A stretch of 45,884 bases of DNA from an uncultured Alphaproteobacteria bacterium (lineage in GTDB: Bacteria > Pseudomonadota > Alphaproteobacteria > HIMB59): contig CACJQJ010000004.1 of the NCBI GenBank assembly GCA_902595525.1, positions 1-45,884 on the forward strand, read 5' to 3'. Within the stretch, counting starts at the first letter, position 1; each line of letters opens with the position of its first letter. Below are positions 25,310-33,613 of this stretch, in pieces. Both the position numbers and the translations under genes were made by a program. The notes below the pieces were generated by a model that worked only from the letters and a program-made list of their open reading frames with translations, was not told where the DNA came from and ran no database searches.

Positions 25310-26294
25310 CAAAAATTTTTTTAATGCCTTAAATAAAGTTGAACAAAAAATTCCTCCAATTTGGTTTATGAGACAGGCTGGTCGATATCATCAGCATTAC
25401 AGAAAATTAAAAGAAAAATATTCTTTTGAACAATTATGTAAAGAGCCTGAGCTTGCTTGTGAGGTAACTCTCGGACCTATTGTTGAATTCGATTTTGATG
25501 CTGCAATATTGTTTAGTGATATTCTTTTTCCTTTAGATTTTTTAGGTATGAGTTTGAAGTTTAATCCTGGACCAATATTTGAAAAAAATTTAAGTTCAAA
25601 AATGATATCCGAATTTAATATTGATGAATTTGAAAGTTTTATAGATTTTCAGAATATATCTCTAAAACATATTAGAAATGAACTATCAAATGATAAATCC
25701 TTAATTGGATTTACTGGTGGACCTGTAACCTTATACCATTTTGCAACGAGGAATAATCCTGTATCACAAACACTATTTCAACAAACCCTACCCGTTTTAG
25801 AAATGTTAATACAAAAAAATATACAAATTCAGTTTCAAAATGACATTGATTTGTTAATGATATTTGATACTGAAGCTAATAAACTAAACGATAAAGATTT
25901 TGACGAATACGTTATTCCTTTTTTATTTAAAATTTCAAATAGTTATCCAAATAAAATTGGATATTTCACTAAGGAAATTTCTCAAACTAAATTTAATAAA
26001 TTACAACATTTAAAAAATTTAAAACTTACAGTTTTAGGAACTAATTTGGAGGTTTTCACTGAATTACCAAAGACACATTTATCTTTACAGGGGAATTTTT
26101 CAAATGATTTGTTAGCTATGGAGGACACTAAATCTTTTTCTGATTATATTGATAAATTTATTGAGAAATGCTTGCAGAGTGAGCCATCTCATAGATCTGG
26201 GTGGATTGCTAGCCTCGATCACGGTGTAAAAAAAACTACTCCTGAGGCTAATGTTCATTTATTCATAGAAAAGATAAGAACTAAGTTATCATAA
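25278..26294 (+). CDS. hemE: Uroporphyrinogen decarboxylase
   Basis: Removes four carboxyl groups from uroporphyrinogen III. 338 aa: the signature PPIWFMRQAGRYHQHYRKL, FSDILFPLDFLGMSLKFNPGP and FTGGPVTLYHFA are clear. The ATG at 25278 lies 32 bp inside hemB; a TTG at 25293 would shorten the overlap to 17 bp. The C-terminal GWIASLDHGVKKTTPEANVHLFIEKIR matches the family end. Confidence 0.95.
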   Translation: MELEILQNTYNKNFFNALNKVEQKIPPIWFMRQAGRYHQHYRKLKEKYSFEQLCKEPELACEVTLGPIVEFDFDAAILFSDILFPLDFLGMSLKFNPGPIFEKNLSSKMISEFNIDEFESFIDFQNISLKHIRNELSNDKSLIGFTGGPVTLYHFATRNNPVSQTLFQQTLPVLEMLIQKNIQIQFQNDIDLLMIFDTEANKLNDKDFDEYVIPFLFKISNSYPNKIGYFTKEISQTKFNKLQHLKNLKLTVLGTNLEVFTELPKTHLSLQGNFSNDLLAMEDTKSFSDYIDKFIEKCLQSEPSHRSGWIASLDHGVKKTTPEANVHLFIEKIRTKLS

Positions 26295-26312
26295 AAATCG
26301 TAATGTTTTTCA

Positions 26313-27335
26313 ATGGCTTCATTTAAAGGTAATAAACTCTTCGTTCATGGCTCTAGTCTTAAGACAGGTATTTTGATCACAAATTTAGGAACACCAGATG
26401 AACCAACTAAGTCGTCTTTAAAGACTTATCTCAAACAATTTCTATCAGATGAACGTGTCATAGAAACACCAAAAGCTATTTGGTGGCCTATTCTTAATGG
26501 AATAGTTTTAAATACTCGACCAGCGAAGTCAGCTAAAAATTACAAATCTGTTTGGACAGAAGAAGGTTCACCTCTTCTATTCCACACAAAAAACCAATTA
26601 TCGAAAATAAAAGAAACTATTAATAAGAAATATCAAAATATCGTATTTGATATTGGAATGCGTTATGGGAGTCCTAGCATCTCTATGGGTTTAAATAATC
26701 TTAGAAATCAAAATTGTGATCGTATTATTATTTTACCTTTATACCCTCAATATTGTGCAGCTACAACGGGCTCAACGTTTGATGCTGTTGCAGAAGAATT
26801 AAAAAGTTGGCGTTGGGTACCATCTCTTCGTTTTATTGGAGGATATTACGAAAATGAACTGTATATTAAAGCACTAAAAAATAGCATTGAAGAATTTTGG
26901 ACGAAAAATTCAAAACCAAAAAAAATCATATTTAGCTATCATGGTGTTCCAAAAAAATATTTAGATAAAGGGGATCCGTATCATTGTTTTTGCAGAAAAA
27001 CTACTAGGCTGGTGGCAGAGACAATGGGCTTACCAGAGGAAAGTTATATGACCACATTTCAATCTAGATTTGGACCAGCAGAATGGCTTCAACCTTACAC
27101 AGATAAAACTATAGAGAGCTTAGCAAAAAATGGTACTGACCACATTCATGTTATAAGTCCTGCTTTTTCCTCAGATTGTCTCGAGACAATAGAAGAACTT
27201 AACGAGGAAAATAGAGAAATATTCATGGAAAATGGTGGAAAGGAATTTGGATATATTCCTTGTCTAAATGATCGAGAAGATCATATACTCCTACTCACTT
27301 CGTTGATAGAAAACGAACTACATGGGTGGGTATGA
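26313..27335 (+). CDS. hemH: Ferrochelatase
   Basis: Inserts Fe2+ into protoporphyrin IX. 340 aa: TGILITNLGTPDEPTKSSLKTYLKQFLSDERVIE, NTRPAKSAKNYKSVWTEEGSPLL, LPLYPQYCAATTGSTFDAVAEEL, the catalytic His region FSYHGVPKKYLDKGDPYHCFCRKTTRLVAE, FQSRFGPAEWLQPYT and the end motif SPAFSSDCLETIEELNEE. It starts 18 bp after hemE and shares ATGA with hemF. Confidence 0.97.
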   Translation: MASFKGNKLFVHGSSLKTGILITNLGTPDEPTKSSLKTYLKQFLSDERVIETPKAIWWPILNGIVLNTRPAKSAKNYKSVWTEEGSPLLFHTKNQLSKIKETINKKYQNIVFDIGMRYGSPSISMGLNNLRNQNCDRIIILPLYPQYCAATTGSTFDAVAEELKSWRWVPSLRFIGGYYENELYIKALKNSIEEFWTKNSKPKKIIFSYHGVPKKYLDKGDPYHCFCRKTTRLVAETMGLPEESYMTTFQSRFGPAEWLQPYTDKTIESLAKNGTDHIHVISPAFSSDCLETIEELNEENREIFMENGGKEFGYIPCLNDREDHILLLTSLIENELHGWV

Positions 27336-28147
27336 GTGATCAAATAAAAAATCAACAAACTAAAGCAGAAAAGTGGTTTCGAGAACTTCGAAATCAAATG
27401 GTTGGATCAATACAAAAGCTTGATGGGTCTGAATTTATAGAAAAAGAATGGCAAAGACCTGGTGGTGGTGGAGGTTTGATGTCCTTACTAAAAGGAGAAA
27501 TATTTGAAAAAGTAGGAGTAAATATTTCAACAGTGCATGGTAATTTTAGTGAAGAGTTTAAAAAATCAATGCCGGGAACCGAAGAGGATCCAAGCTTTTG
27601 GGCTAGTGGAATCTCAGTGGTAGCTCACATGAAAAACCCGAAAATCCCTGCAGCTCATTTTAACACTAGGTACATAACCACAAAAGGAAAAAAATGGTTT
27701 GGTGGTGGTTGTGATTTAACCCCAGCAATACCTGAAAAATTAGAAACAGATAATTTTCATCAAGGTCTCCAACGAACATGTGATCAACATAATTCAACTT
27801 ATTATGAAAAATTTAAAAAACAATGTGATGAATACTTTTATTTAGAGCATCGAAAAGAAAGTAGAGGTATAGGAGGGATTTTTTTTGATTATATCAATAC
27901 AGACTTTGATAAGGATTTATCATTCATAAAAGATGTTGGGCAATTCTTTATTAATTTTGTAATTGAAAACTCAAAAAGAAAAAAAGATTTTAACTTTAAT
28001 CAAGATGACTTAGATGCTCTCTCAAAAAAAAGATCTCGTTACGTAGAATTTAATTTGCTTTATGATAGAGGGACATTATTTGGATTAAAAACCGGTGGTA
28101 ATATTGATGCTATATTAATGTCAATGCCCCCAGAGGCTAAATGGTAA
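27332..28147 (+). CDS. hemF: Oxygen-dependent coproporphyrinogen-III oxidase
   Basis: Aerobic oxidative decarboxylation of coproporphyrinogen III. Start at ATG 27332, overlapping the hemH stop as ATGA; a GTG two codons earlier is less likely. About 271 aa: QRPGGGGGLMSLLKGEIFEKVGVN, AAHFNTRYITTKGKKWFGGGCDLTPAIP, EHRKESRGIGGIFFDYIN and YVEFNLLYDRGTLFGLKTGGNIDAILMSMPPEAKW are all canonical. Use of HemF points to an aerobic life. Confidence 0.97.
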   Translation: MSDQIKNQQTKAEKWFRELRNQMVGSIQKLDGSEFIEKEWQRPGGGGGLMSLLKGEIFEKVGVNISTVHGNFSEEFKKSMPGTEEDPSFWASGISVVAHMKNPKIPAAHFNTRYITTKGKKWFGGGCDLTPAIPEKLETDNFHQGLQRTCDQHNSTYYEKFKKQCDEYFYLEHRKESRGIGGIFFDYINTDFDKDLSFIKDVGQFFINFVIENSKRKKDFNFNQDDLDALSKKRSRYVEFNLLYDRGTLFGLKTGGNIDAILMSMPPEAKW

Positions 28148-28151
28148 CAAA

Positions 28152-28568
28152 ATGTATGAGTTATTAAAAATTTTACATATCATATCTTTTGTATCATGGT
28201 TTGCTGGGTTATTTTATTTACCAAGACTTTTTGTTTATCATGTAGAAAACATAACCAATCCTGAAATGAATAGTGTATTTCAAAAAATGGAATATAAATT
28301 GCTTAAAATTATAATGAACCCAGCAATGATATTGACTTGGGTATTTGGTTTAGCCCTTGTCCATTATGTAGGTTTTGAATTATGGCTTTTTTTGAAAATT
28401 ATTTTAGTTCTTATTCTCTCTGCATTTCATATGTATTTAAGTAAAATTAGAAAAAGTCTAGAGAGTAATTTTAGAGACTATACCTCAAAATATCTAAGAA
28501 TAATTAATGAAGTGCCTACTGTTCTTCTAATTTTAATTGTAATACTTGTAGTTGTAAGACCTTTTTAA
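28152..28568 (+). CDS. hemJ: Protoporphyrinogen oxidase HemJ
   Basis: 138-aa membrane protein with four helices. LLKILHIISFVSWFAGLFYLPRLFVYH carries the conserved His, and KIILVLILSAFHMYL and NEVPTVLLILIVILVVVRPF complete the HemJ pattern. HemJ oxidises protoporphyrinogen IX to protoporphyrin IX in bacteria lacking HemY/HemG. It lies 4 bp after hemF, closing the heme run. Confidence 0.93.
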   Translation: MYELLKILHIISFVSWFAGLFYLPRLFVYHVENITNPEMNSVFQKMEYKLLKIIMNPAMILTWVFGLALVHYVGFELWLFLKIILVLILSAFHMYLSKIRKSLESNFRDYTSKYLRIINEVPTVLLILIVILVVVRPF

Positions 28569-28572
28569 TTTT

Positions 28573-29919
28573 ATGGATCTTACCCAAGGGGATATAAAAA
28601 AACAATTAATCGGTATGGCTGTTCCAGCAGGAACAGGTCTTTTGTTTTATACTCTTTACAATGTGGTAGATACTTTTTATGCGGGTCTCATAAGCACAGA
28701 GGCTATTGCAGGCTTATCAATATCTTACCCCTTGTATTTTATTTTATTAGCCTTCGCTGTAGGTTTTGGACAAGGTACAACAGCTCTTGTTTCAATAGCT
28801 ATTGGCAAAAAAAAATTTAATGAGGCAATTAAGATACATACTCAAGCTTTAGTTATCACTTTATTGGTTTCAATAGCCATAGGGTTAACAACGTTTCTAT
28901 TATCTAGACCTGTATTTTTATATTTTGGGGCAGAAGGTACTTTTCTTAACAATGGTCTAAGATACATAAAAGTACTCTCAATTGGTGCTCCAATTTTTAT
29001 TGTTTCTTTTGTTGTTAATTCACTTTTATATGCACAAGGAGATACAAAAAAAAATAGAAATGCATTAATCATAAGCTTTTTTATTAATTTAATATTTAGT
29101 CCTTTCTTATCTTTAGGTTATGGTCCTTTTCCTGCATTGGGAACTCTCGGCATAGCTCTTGCAACAGTCATATCTCAACTATTTCATTTTTTCTTTTTAA
29201 GCTATTATGCTATTCGCAGTCCTTTGTTTGAATATTTCAATTACAATTATATTTGGTTAGAATATAAAATCGTATTAAGAATTTTAAGACAATCTATACC
29301 CTCTAGTATGAATATGTTCATGATTGCAGTTGGTTTCTTCATAATGCAAAAGTTTGTTACAAGTTATGGTGCCTCAGCTAGTGCAGCTTATGGTATAGCT
29401 TTAAGAATTGAGCAAATTATTTTATTACCTGCCATAGGATTTAGTAGTGCTTTATTAAGTATGGTAGGACAAAATTTTGGTTCGAAGAATTTTAATAGAA
29501 TTTATGAAGCTTTTTTAATTTCATTAAGGTTATCTATGACAATGATGATTTTTGGAGCATTAGTACTTATATTTGCGGGTGAAAGGATTGCTAGTTTTTT
29601 TTCAAGAGACAGTGAAGTGATAATTATTGCTGGTAGTTACTTGTTTATGGTGGCTTTTTTGGCTTTTATATATCAAGTTATTGATAGGTGTGATTCTGTT
29701 CTTTCTGGTTTAAGAAAACCTTCTGTAAATGTTTTCTACACTTTTATTAGATTGGTATTTCTTCCCCCATTTGTAATTTATTTATTTTCTGAGACTCTTG
29801 AAAAAGGCCTAATTGGTATTTGGTGGGCTATATTTTTTACAAATTTACTAGGCTCAGTGTTTGTTTTTTTTCATATGAAATACTTATTTAAAAAAGAATC
29901 CAGTATCTCAATAAATTAA
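28573..29919 (+). CDS. MATE family efflux transporter
   Basis: 448 aa, about twelve membrane helices in two repeats. The N-terminal GDIKKQLIGMAVPAGTGLLFYTLYNVVDTFYAGLISTEAIAGLSISYP and the second-half counterpart (RQSIPSSMNMFMIAVGFFIMQKFVTSYGASASAAYGIALRIEQI) are typical NorM/DinF-type. Probable Na+ or H+-driven exporter; substrate unknown. It starts 4 bp after hemJ, so it may be expressed with the heme genes. Its stop TAA and that of the convergent DUF2721 gene share one TTAA. Confidence 0.92.
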   Translation: MDLTQGDIKKQLIGMAVPAGTGLLFYTLYNVVDTFYAGLISTEAIAGLSISYPLYFILLAFAVGFGQGTTALVSIAIGKKKFNEAIKIHTQALVITLLVSIAIGLTTFLLSRPVFLYFGAEGTFLNNGLRYIKVLSIGAPIFIVSFVVNSLLYAQGDTKKNRNALIISFFINLIFSPFLSLGYGPFPALGTLGIALATVISQLFHFFFLSYYAIRSPLFEYFNYNYIWLEYKIVLRILRQSIPSSMNMFMIAVGFFIMQKFVTSYGASASAAYGIALRIEQIILLPAIGFSSALLSMVGQNFGSKNFNRIYEAFLISLRLSMTMMIFGALVLIFAGERIASFFSRDSEVIIIAGSYLFMVAFLAFIYQVIDRCDSVLSGLRKPSVNVFYTFIRLVFLPPFVIYLFSETLEKGLIGIWWAIFFTNLLGSVFVFFHMKYLFKKESSISIN

Positions 29920-30329
29920 CTAAAATCTTTCAGGTCTTCCAAATGTTTACTAAGAGCTTTTGTAGATAATTGTATCTCATAGATAAATAACACTATAGCT
30001 ATTGAAAATATTAATATCCCCAAACCAAAAAAGTTTAAGGCTAAGTCATAAATCTTGATATAGCTGAAAAAAATAGATATTAAATTCAGCAAAAAGCTGA
30101 TCCCAGAGAGGGTTTGAACTGACCTTACTAATGTTAAACGGGTTATAAGTACTTTAATTTGATCTAAGTGATGTTGAACCATATTGCTAGTTGGTCTATT
30201 TGTAATTATTGTGTCATGGATCTTTCTGATTAATGAAGCAAGAGAGGTATATCTATTACCAAACGATATCATCATTAAAGGTATAGCTGGAAACAAAAGT
30301 GCAGGATAAAGTGTTGTGAAGCTTGGCAT
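29916..30329 (-). CDS. DUF2721 family membrane protein
   Basis: 137 aa with three hydrophobic segments (about 5-20, 70-95, 98-120). FPAIPLMMISFGNRYTSLASLIRKIHD and RLTLVRSVQTLSGISFLLNLISIF are the DUF2721 pattern. No function is known. The gene converges on the MATE gene and overlaps it by four bases. Upstream lies a 200-bp gap rich in inverted repeats. Confidence 0.85.
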   Translation of the reverse strand: MPSFTTLYPALLFPAIPLMMISFGNRYTSLASLIRKIHDTIITNRPTSNMVQHHLDQIKVLITRLTLVRSVQTLSGISFLLNLISIFFSYIKIYDLALNFFGLGILIFSIAIVLFIYEIQLSTKALSKHLEDLKDFS

Positions 30330-30338
30330 ACTATTAAT

Positions 30339-30420
30339 GGAGCAGTTTGTTATAACTAGGAGGGAATAACTAAGAGTCTATGTCAACACGGAGTTAATCG
30401 AAACTTTTAAAAACTGCTCC
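30339..30420. repeat. 82-bp segment with perfect 10-bp terminal inverted repeats, TAAT flanks
   Basis: GGAGCAGTTT at 30339-30348 is the exact reverse complement of AAACTGCTCC at 30411-30420. The four bases before (30335-30338) and after (30421-30424) are both TAAT, as a target duplication would be. Inside lies an ATAACTA direct repeat and a possible small hairpin. This could be a miniature non-autonomous element, or the closing stem of a structured RNA or leader of the DUF2721 gene. No tRNA fold could be made from it. Confidence 0.45.
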
Positions 30421-30456
30421 TAATAAGTTTATACATATAATATTTTCAAAAAACTC

Positions 30457-30484
30457 TTGTTATGATTGCATAACAACTATGCAA
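30457..30484. repeat. Two overlapping, mutually exclusive inverted repeats
   Basis: TTGTTATG (30457-30464) pairs with CATAACAA (30469-30476); TTGCATA (30466-30472) pairs with TATGCAA (30478-30484). Both use the middle bases, so only one can form at a time. It lies between the LysE-like gene end and the DUF2721 start, both on the minus strand. It could be a double operator or an alternative-structure leader. Confidence 0.45.
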
Positions 30485-30529
30485 CTTAAAGACAGCTGAT
30501 GAAATAATTTACAAATAAAAAATTAATAA

Positions 30530-31141
30530 TCAAATTATTTCCAAGAAAATAATAGATAAGGTAAGCATAAGTAAATAAAGAATTATTATTATATTAACTA
30601 ATTTCCAAACTTGTTTGTTCAAAAAATATAATCTTAGTGATTGAGCACCATAGCCTAAAAAATAAAAAAAAATAAATGACGCTAGACTTGCCCCTAATCC
30701 AAATAAAATCTTGTCAGAAATAGTTAGAAAATTTTTTGATAAATTTCCTAAAATAAAAACAGTATCTGAGTAAACGTGTGGGTTTAAAAAAGTAAAGGCA
30801 AGTGTCTGGAGGGTTATTTTTAACTTTGACGATTGTGTATGTGTTTGTGAAAATACAATATCATGTTTAAATGTTTTTATTTTTGACCATATAAAATTTA
30901 AAAGAAAGAGGACAAGCCCTATAGATAATAATAAATTGATCAGATCGTTGATGAAATTTTTAATAAAGTGAAATATGAAAATACCAAAAAAAATCAATAA
31001 GAAATCACCAACTATACATATTGAAGTTACTAAAAAAATATTATTTTTTTTTATACCTTGCTCTATAACAAATAAATTTTGTGCACCTATAGCAAGTATT
31101 AAACTTAAACCTGTTGAAAAACCAAAAATAAACTCATTCAT
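30530..31141 (-). CDS. LysE/ArgO family amino acid exporter
   Basis: 203 aa with about five to six membrane helices. FGFSTGLSLILAIGAQNLFVIEQGIKKN and AFTFLNPHVYSDTVFILGNL are the LysE/ArgO signatures (NPHVYxDT). It likely exports basic amino acids such as arginine or lysine. No LysR-type regulator (argP/lysG) sits beside it. A second exporter of the related RhtB type is encoded at 35219-35845. Confidence 0.9.
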   Translation of the reverse strand: MNEFIFGFSTGLSLILAIGAQNLFVIEQGIKKNNIFLVTSICIVGDFLLIFFGIFIFHFIKNFINDLINLLLSIGLVLFLLNFIWSKIKTFKHDIVFSQTHTQSSKLKITLQTLAFTFLNPHVYSDTVFILGNLSKNFLTISDKILFGLGASLASFIFFYFLGYGAQSLRLYFLNKQVWKLVNIIIILYLLMLTLSIIFLEII

Positions 31142-31199
31142 GACAATTTTGCACAGTTTATATACTTTACACCTAAAATCTATTTAGTAAGTTTGTGTG

Positions 31200-31289
31200 A
31201 TGAAAGTTTTTGTTGGTGGATTATTTTTTGCTTTAATATTTATTTTTGTTGTAACTGATGGTTTTGTAAAAATTAGTCTACCTCTGTAA
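31200..31289 (+). CDS. Candidate 29-aa single-helix micro-protein
   Basis: ATG at 31200 opens MKVFVGGLFFALIFIFVVTDGFVKISLPL, one clear membrane helix with a short tail, in the gap between two minus-strand genes; the last 17 bp overlap the end of the TAXI-like gene. No good ribosome-binding site is visible, so it may be chance in AT-rich DNA. Confidence 0.3.
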   Translation: MKVFVGGLFFALIFIFVVTDGFVKISLPL

Positions 31290-31854
31290 ACCTTCTTCTT
31301 TTACCACTACTCCACTCATCACTAAATTTTAAAGTCCCTAAGTGTAATGGTATTTTTTCTTTAACAATTAAATTATTTTCCGAAAATTCAAAAAAAGATT
31401 TATGAAGATAGCGAAACTCAAGCAAATGATTCATAATTCCAAAGTTTATATCCTTAATCACATTAGGATCTACATTCTGATTTGAAATAAAAACATAATC
31501 ATTTTCTGCGGGAAAATTTAAAATTGAACGAAGCGATAAATTAAAGGGACGATTGAGTAAATCTGATTTTTTAATAATTGCATATTGAAATTGATTTTGT
31601 TCAATTTTTTTAATTATTTCATCAACGCTATCATCGAGGCGTGTATTGCATTCTAAAGTGTTAGAACCACCATAACTATGAGATATTTCAAGTTCCCTGT
31701 CCAATACTTTGCAAATACTTTTAGCTAGAATATATTCTGTTCCCAATGTAGAACGAACCATGATTGTTAAAGAAATATCTTGAGAGAGGGCAAACAATAA
31801 ATTCGTTTTAAGAAATAATATTACAATAAAAGAAAATATTACTTTTAAATACAT
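31273..31854 (-). CDS. Short periplasmic TAXI-like solute-binding protein
   Basis: 193 aa with a signal peptide (cut near residue 22, LLFA-LS). The mature part starts LTIMVRSTLGTEYILAKSICKVL and continues to a serine-glycine patch SYGGSNTLECNTRL, then VDEIIKKIEQNQFQYAIIKKSDLL. This order resembles the first lobe of TAXI-type TRAP solute receptors, normally ~320 aa. The protein is only about half length and no TRAP permease is adjacent, so it may be a degraded receptor or a free-standing sensor domain. Assignment is tentative. Confidence 0.55.
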   Translation of the reverse strand: MYLKVIFSFIVILFLKTNLLFALSQDISLTIMVRSTLGTEYILAKSICKVLDRELEISHSYGGSNTLECNTRLDDSVDEIIKKIEQNQFQYAIIKKSDLLNRPFNLSLRSILNFPAENDYVFISNQNVDPNVIKDINFGIMNHLLEFRYLHKSFFEFSENNLIVKEKIPLHLGTLKFSDEWSSGKRRRFTEVD

Positions 31855-31900
31855 AGATTACTTTTAACATAAAACATTCTAAATTGTTAAATAGAATTAA

Positions 31901-32614
31901 ATGCCAAATTTTTTAACTATTGCATTAATAGCTTGTTTTGCATACGCCATTGAAAGTATTTTCGGTTTTGGTGGTACGATAATCTTTTTGGGAATTAGTG
32001 GATTTTTCTTTGACTTTAATTCTTTGTTAAAGCTTGCAATGATTGTTGGGCTATCCTCCGGTTTAGCTGTTTTAATTCAATCATATAAATATGTCTCTTT
32101 AAATCATCTGATCAAAATTTTAATTTATACAGTCCCAGGTGCATTAATTGGAACATATTTTATCAGTTATTTTGCGTCAGATATTTTAATAAAAATATTT
32201 GCAATAATTTTAATTATATATGGATGTTTCAACTTATTCTTTCCTGATATCAGGTTTCCTCAATTCTTGAAAAATTTTTTTGTAATCCTAGGTGGATTTA
32301 TTCAAGGGATTTATACTATTGGAGGACCATTTGTATTAATGGGATATAAAGATTATTTCTCCTCAAAACAAGAGTTGCGATCAACTATGGCTGGATATTT
32401 TTTTATTATAAACTCTTTGAGAGCAATATTTTTTATGTTTTTGGGAGGAAGCTATTTAGAGATAGTGAAAATATACTATCCAATAGCTCTTTTAGTTATG
32501 TTAAGTGTTTGGCTGGGTTATTTTATACATAAACAAATACCAGAAATCCTATTTAAAAAACTTATTATTATTGCTATCACTTTGATAGGAGTATTGATTT
32601 TATTTACAAAATGA
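31901..32614 (+). CDS. TSUP family permease (TauE/SafE-like)
   Basis: 237 aa with seven to eight membrane helices; AYAIESIFGFGGTIIFLGISGFFF and FVILGGFIQGIYTIGGPFVLMGY are the duplicated TSUP motifs. Family members move sulfite, sulfonates or organic acids. The stop overlaps the DUF3445 start as ATGA, so the two form an operon and may act on the same compound. Confidence 0.87.
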   Translation: MPNFLTIALIACFAYAIESIFGFGGTIIFLGISGFFFDFNSLLKLAMIVGLSSGLAVLIQSYKYVSLNHLIKILIYTVPGALIGTYFISYFASDILIKIFAIILIIYGCFNLFFPDIRFPQFLKNFFVILGGFIQGIYTIGGPFVLMGYKDYFSSKQELRSTMAGYFFIINSLRAIFFMFLGGSYLEIVKIYYPIALLVMLSVWLGYFIHKQIPEILFKKLIIIAITLIGVLILFTK

Positions 32615-33324
32615 TCGACTGGGAACCATATGGACCTATTTACTCTGTAGCTCCTGGAATAAAAAAAATAAAAGACCTTCCAATTATTGAATATGATGAG
32701 CATGAAGAAAGATATTTAAGTTTGAAACAAAAATGTAAAGAAAATATTTTTATTGATGATTATTTTACAAAAGAAGTTGATATAGCTGTATGCAAGAAGT
32801 TAAATTCTATATTAAAAAAAGAATACCCATCTAAAAACTCTAACTTTAATAACTTTGTAGAACTTGGTTATAATCTTCAAGAGGATATAGCCATTTTTCA
32901 CAGATGTAACAAACTTATAGCTTTACATGTTTCATTTCCCTCTGTTTGGGTGCCTAAAGAAAAAATTGGTCTTAGTTTTGCTCAAATCCATCAACCTGTA
33001 CCAGGTATGGAAAATTTTTTAAAAAATGAGAATAAATATGTCCAAATGATGGTTGAAGCAACAAATCCTATTATAAGGTATGTTTGGGGAGAGCATTATG
33101 GTTATTATTTATGTGAGCACGAACCTTTGCAAGAAAGTGTAAAAGTGATGCACACAGAAAGACAGACTTTTATTGGGATTCCAGAGAGTGATATTGGTAT
33201 TTTCTTAATTCGAAAGAAAGTGATGTTTTATGATGACACATCAAATGATTTTAAGGAATGGTATAAAAGGCAAGTCAGATCTATGACAGAGGATCAAAAA
33301 ATTTATAAGATAAAAAGAATCTGA
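32611..33324 (+). CDS. DUF3445 / heme-dependent oxidative N-demethylase alpha-like protein
   Basis: 237 aa. ALHVSFPSVWVPKEKIGLSFAQIHQPVPGMENFL and VMHTERQTFIGIPESDIGIFLIRKKVM are the landmarks of DUF3445 (HDOD family), whose best-known member is the heme alpha subunit of dimethylamine N-demethylase. This copy is short (others ~300 aa) and the beta, gamma and delta subunits are not nearby, so the reaction is uncertain. Coupled to the TSUP permease by ATGA. Confidence 0.8.
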   Translation: MIDWEPYGPIYSVAPGIKKIKDLPIIEYDEHEERYLSLKQKCKENIFIDDYFTKEVDIAVCKKLNSILKKEYPSKNSNFNNFVELGYNLQEDIAIFHRCNKLIALHVSFPSVWVPKEKIGLSFAQIHQPVPGMENFLKNENKYVQMMVEATNPIIRYVWGEHYGYYLCEHEPLQESVKVMHTERQTFIGIPESDIGIFLIRKKVMFYDDTSNDFKEWYKRQVRSMTEDQKIYKIKRI

Positions 33325-33371
33325 GTCGATACTAGCGATCGAAAAAATTAATATATTTGAAGGTAATCAGA

Positions 33372-33557
33372 TTACTGTTCCTGATTTCCCTCAGCTGGAG
33401 CATTTGGATCTGTAAGGCGCTCTAATTCGGCTAACTCTTCTGCTTCTCTTTTTGCTTCTCTTTTTGCCTTTTTAGCGGCAAGTTTTTCTTGGCGCTTACG
33501 CTCTTTCTCCATAGCTCTTTCACCAGCCTTTGATTTATAGTCAAAGTGAAGTCCCAT
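33372..33557 (-). CDS. Small charged conserved protein
   Basis: 61 aa: MGLHFDYKSKAGERAMEKERKRQEKL, then a run of AKKAKREAKREAEELAELERL, then an acidic, Pro-containing tail. It is probably one long helix with alternating charge. I do not recognise the family; short proteins of this composition occur in many marine alphaproteobacteria. Good coding pattern, standing alone between two genes. Confidence 0.65.
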   Translation of the reverse strand: MGLHFDYKSKAGERAMEKERKRQEKLAAKKAKREAKREAEELAELERLTDPNAPAEGNQEQ

Positions 33558-33613
33558 ATAAAGATTATATCAGAATTTTTTTGATACTAAAGTTTCACTT
33601 CATTGAATATTTA

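Noticed and set aside
30339..30420. tRNA or tRNA-like gene, because the ends could form a 7-bp acceptor stem
   Set aside because: No anticodon arm or TpsiC arm of correct size could be built on either strand, and no GTTCGA-type loop precedes the 3' stem.
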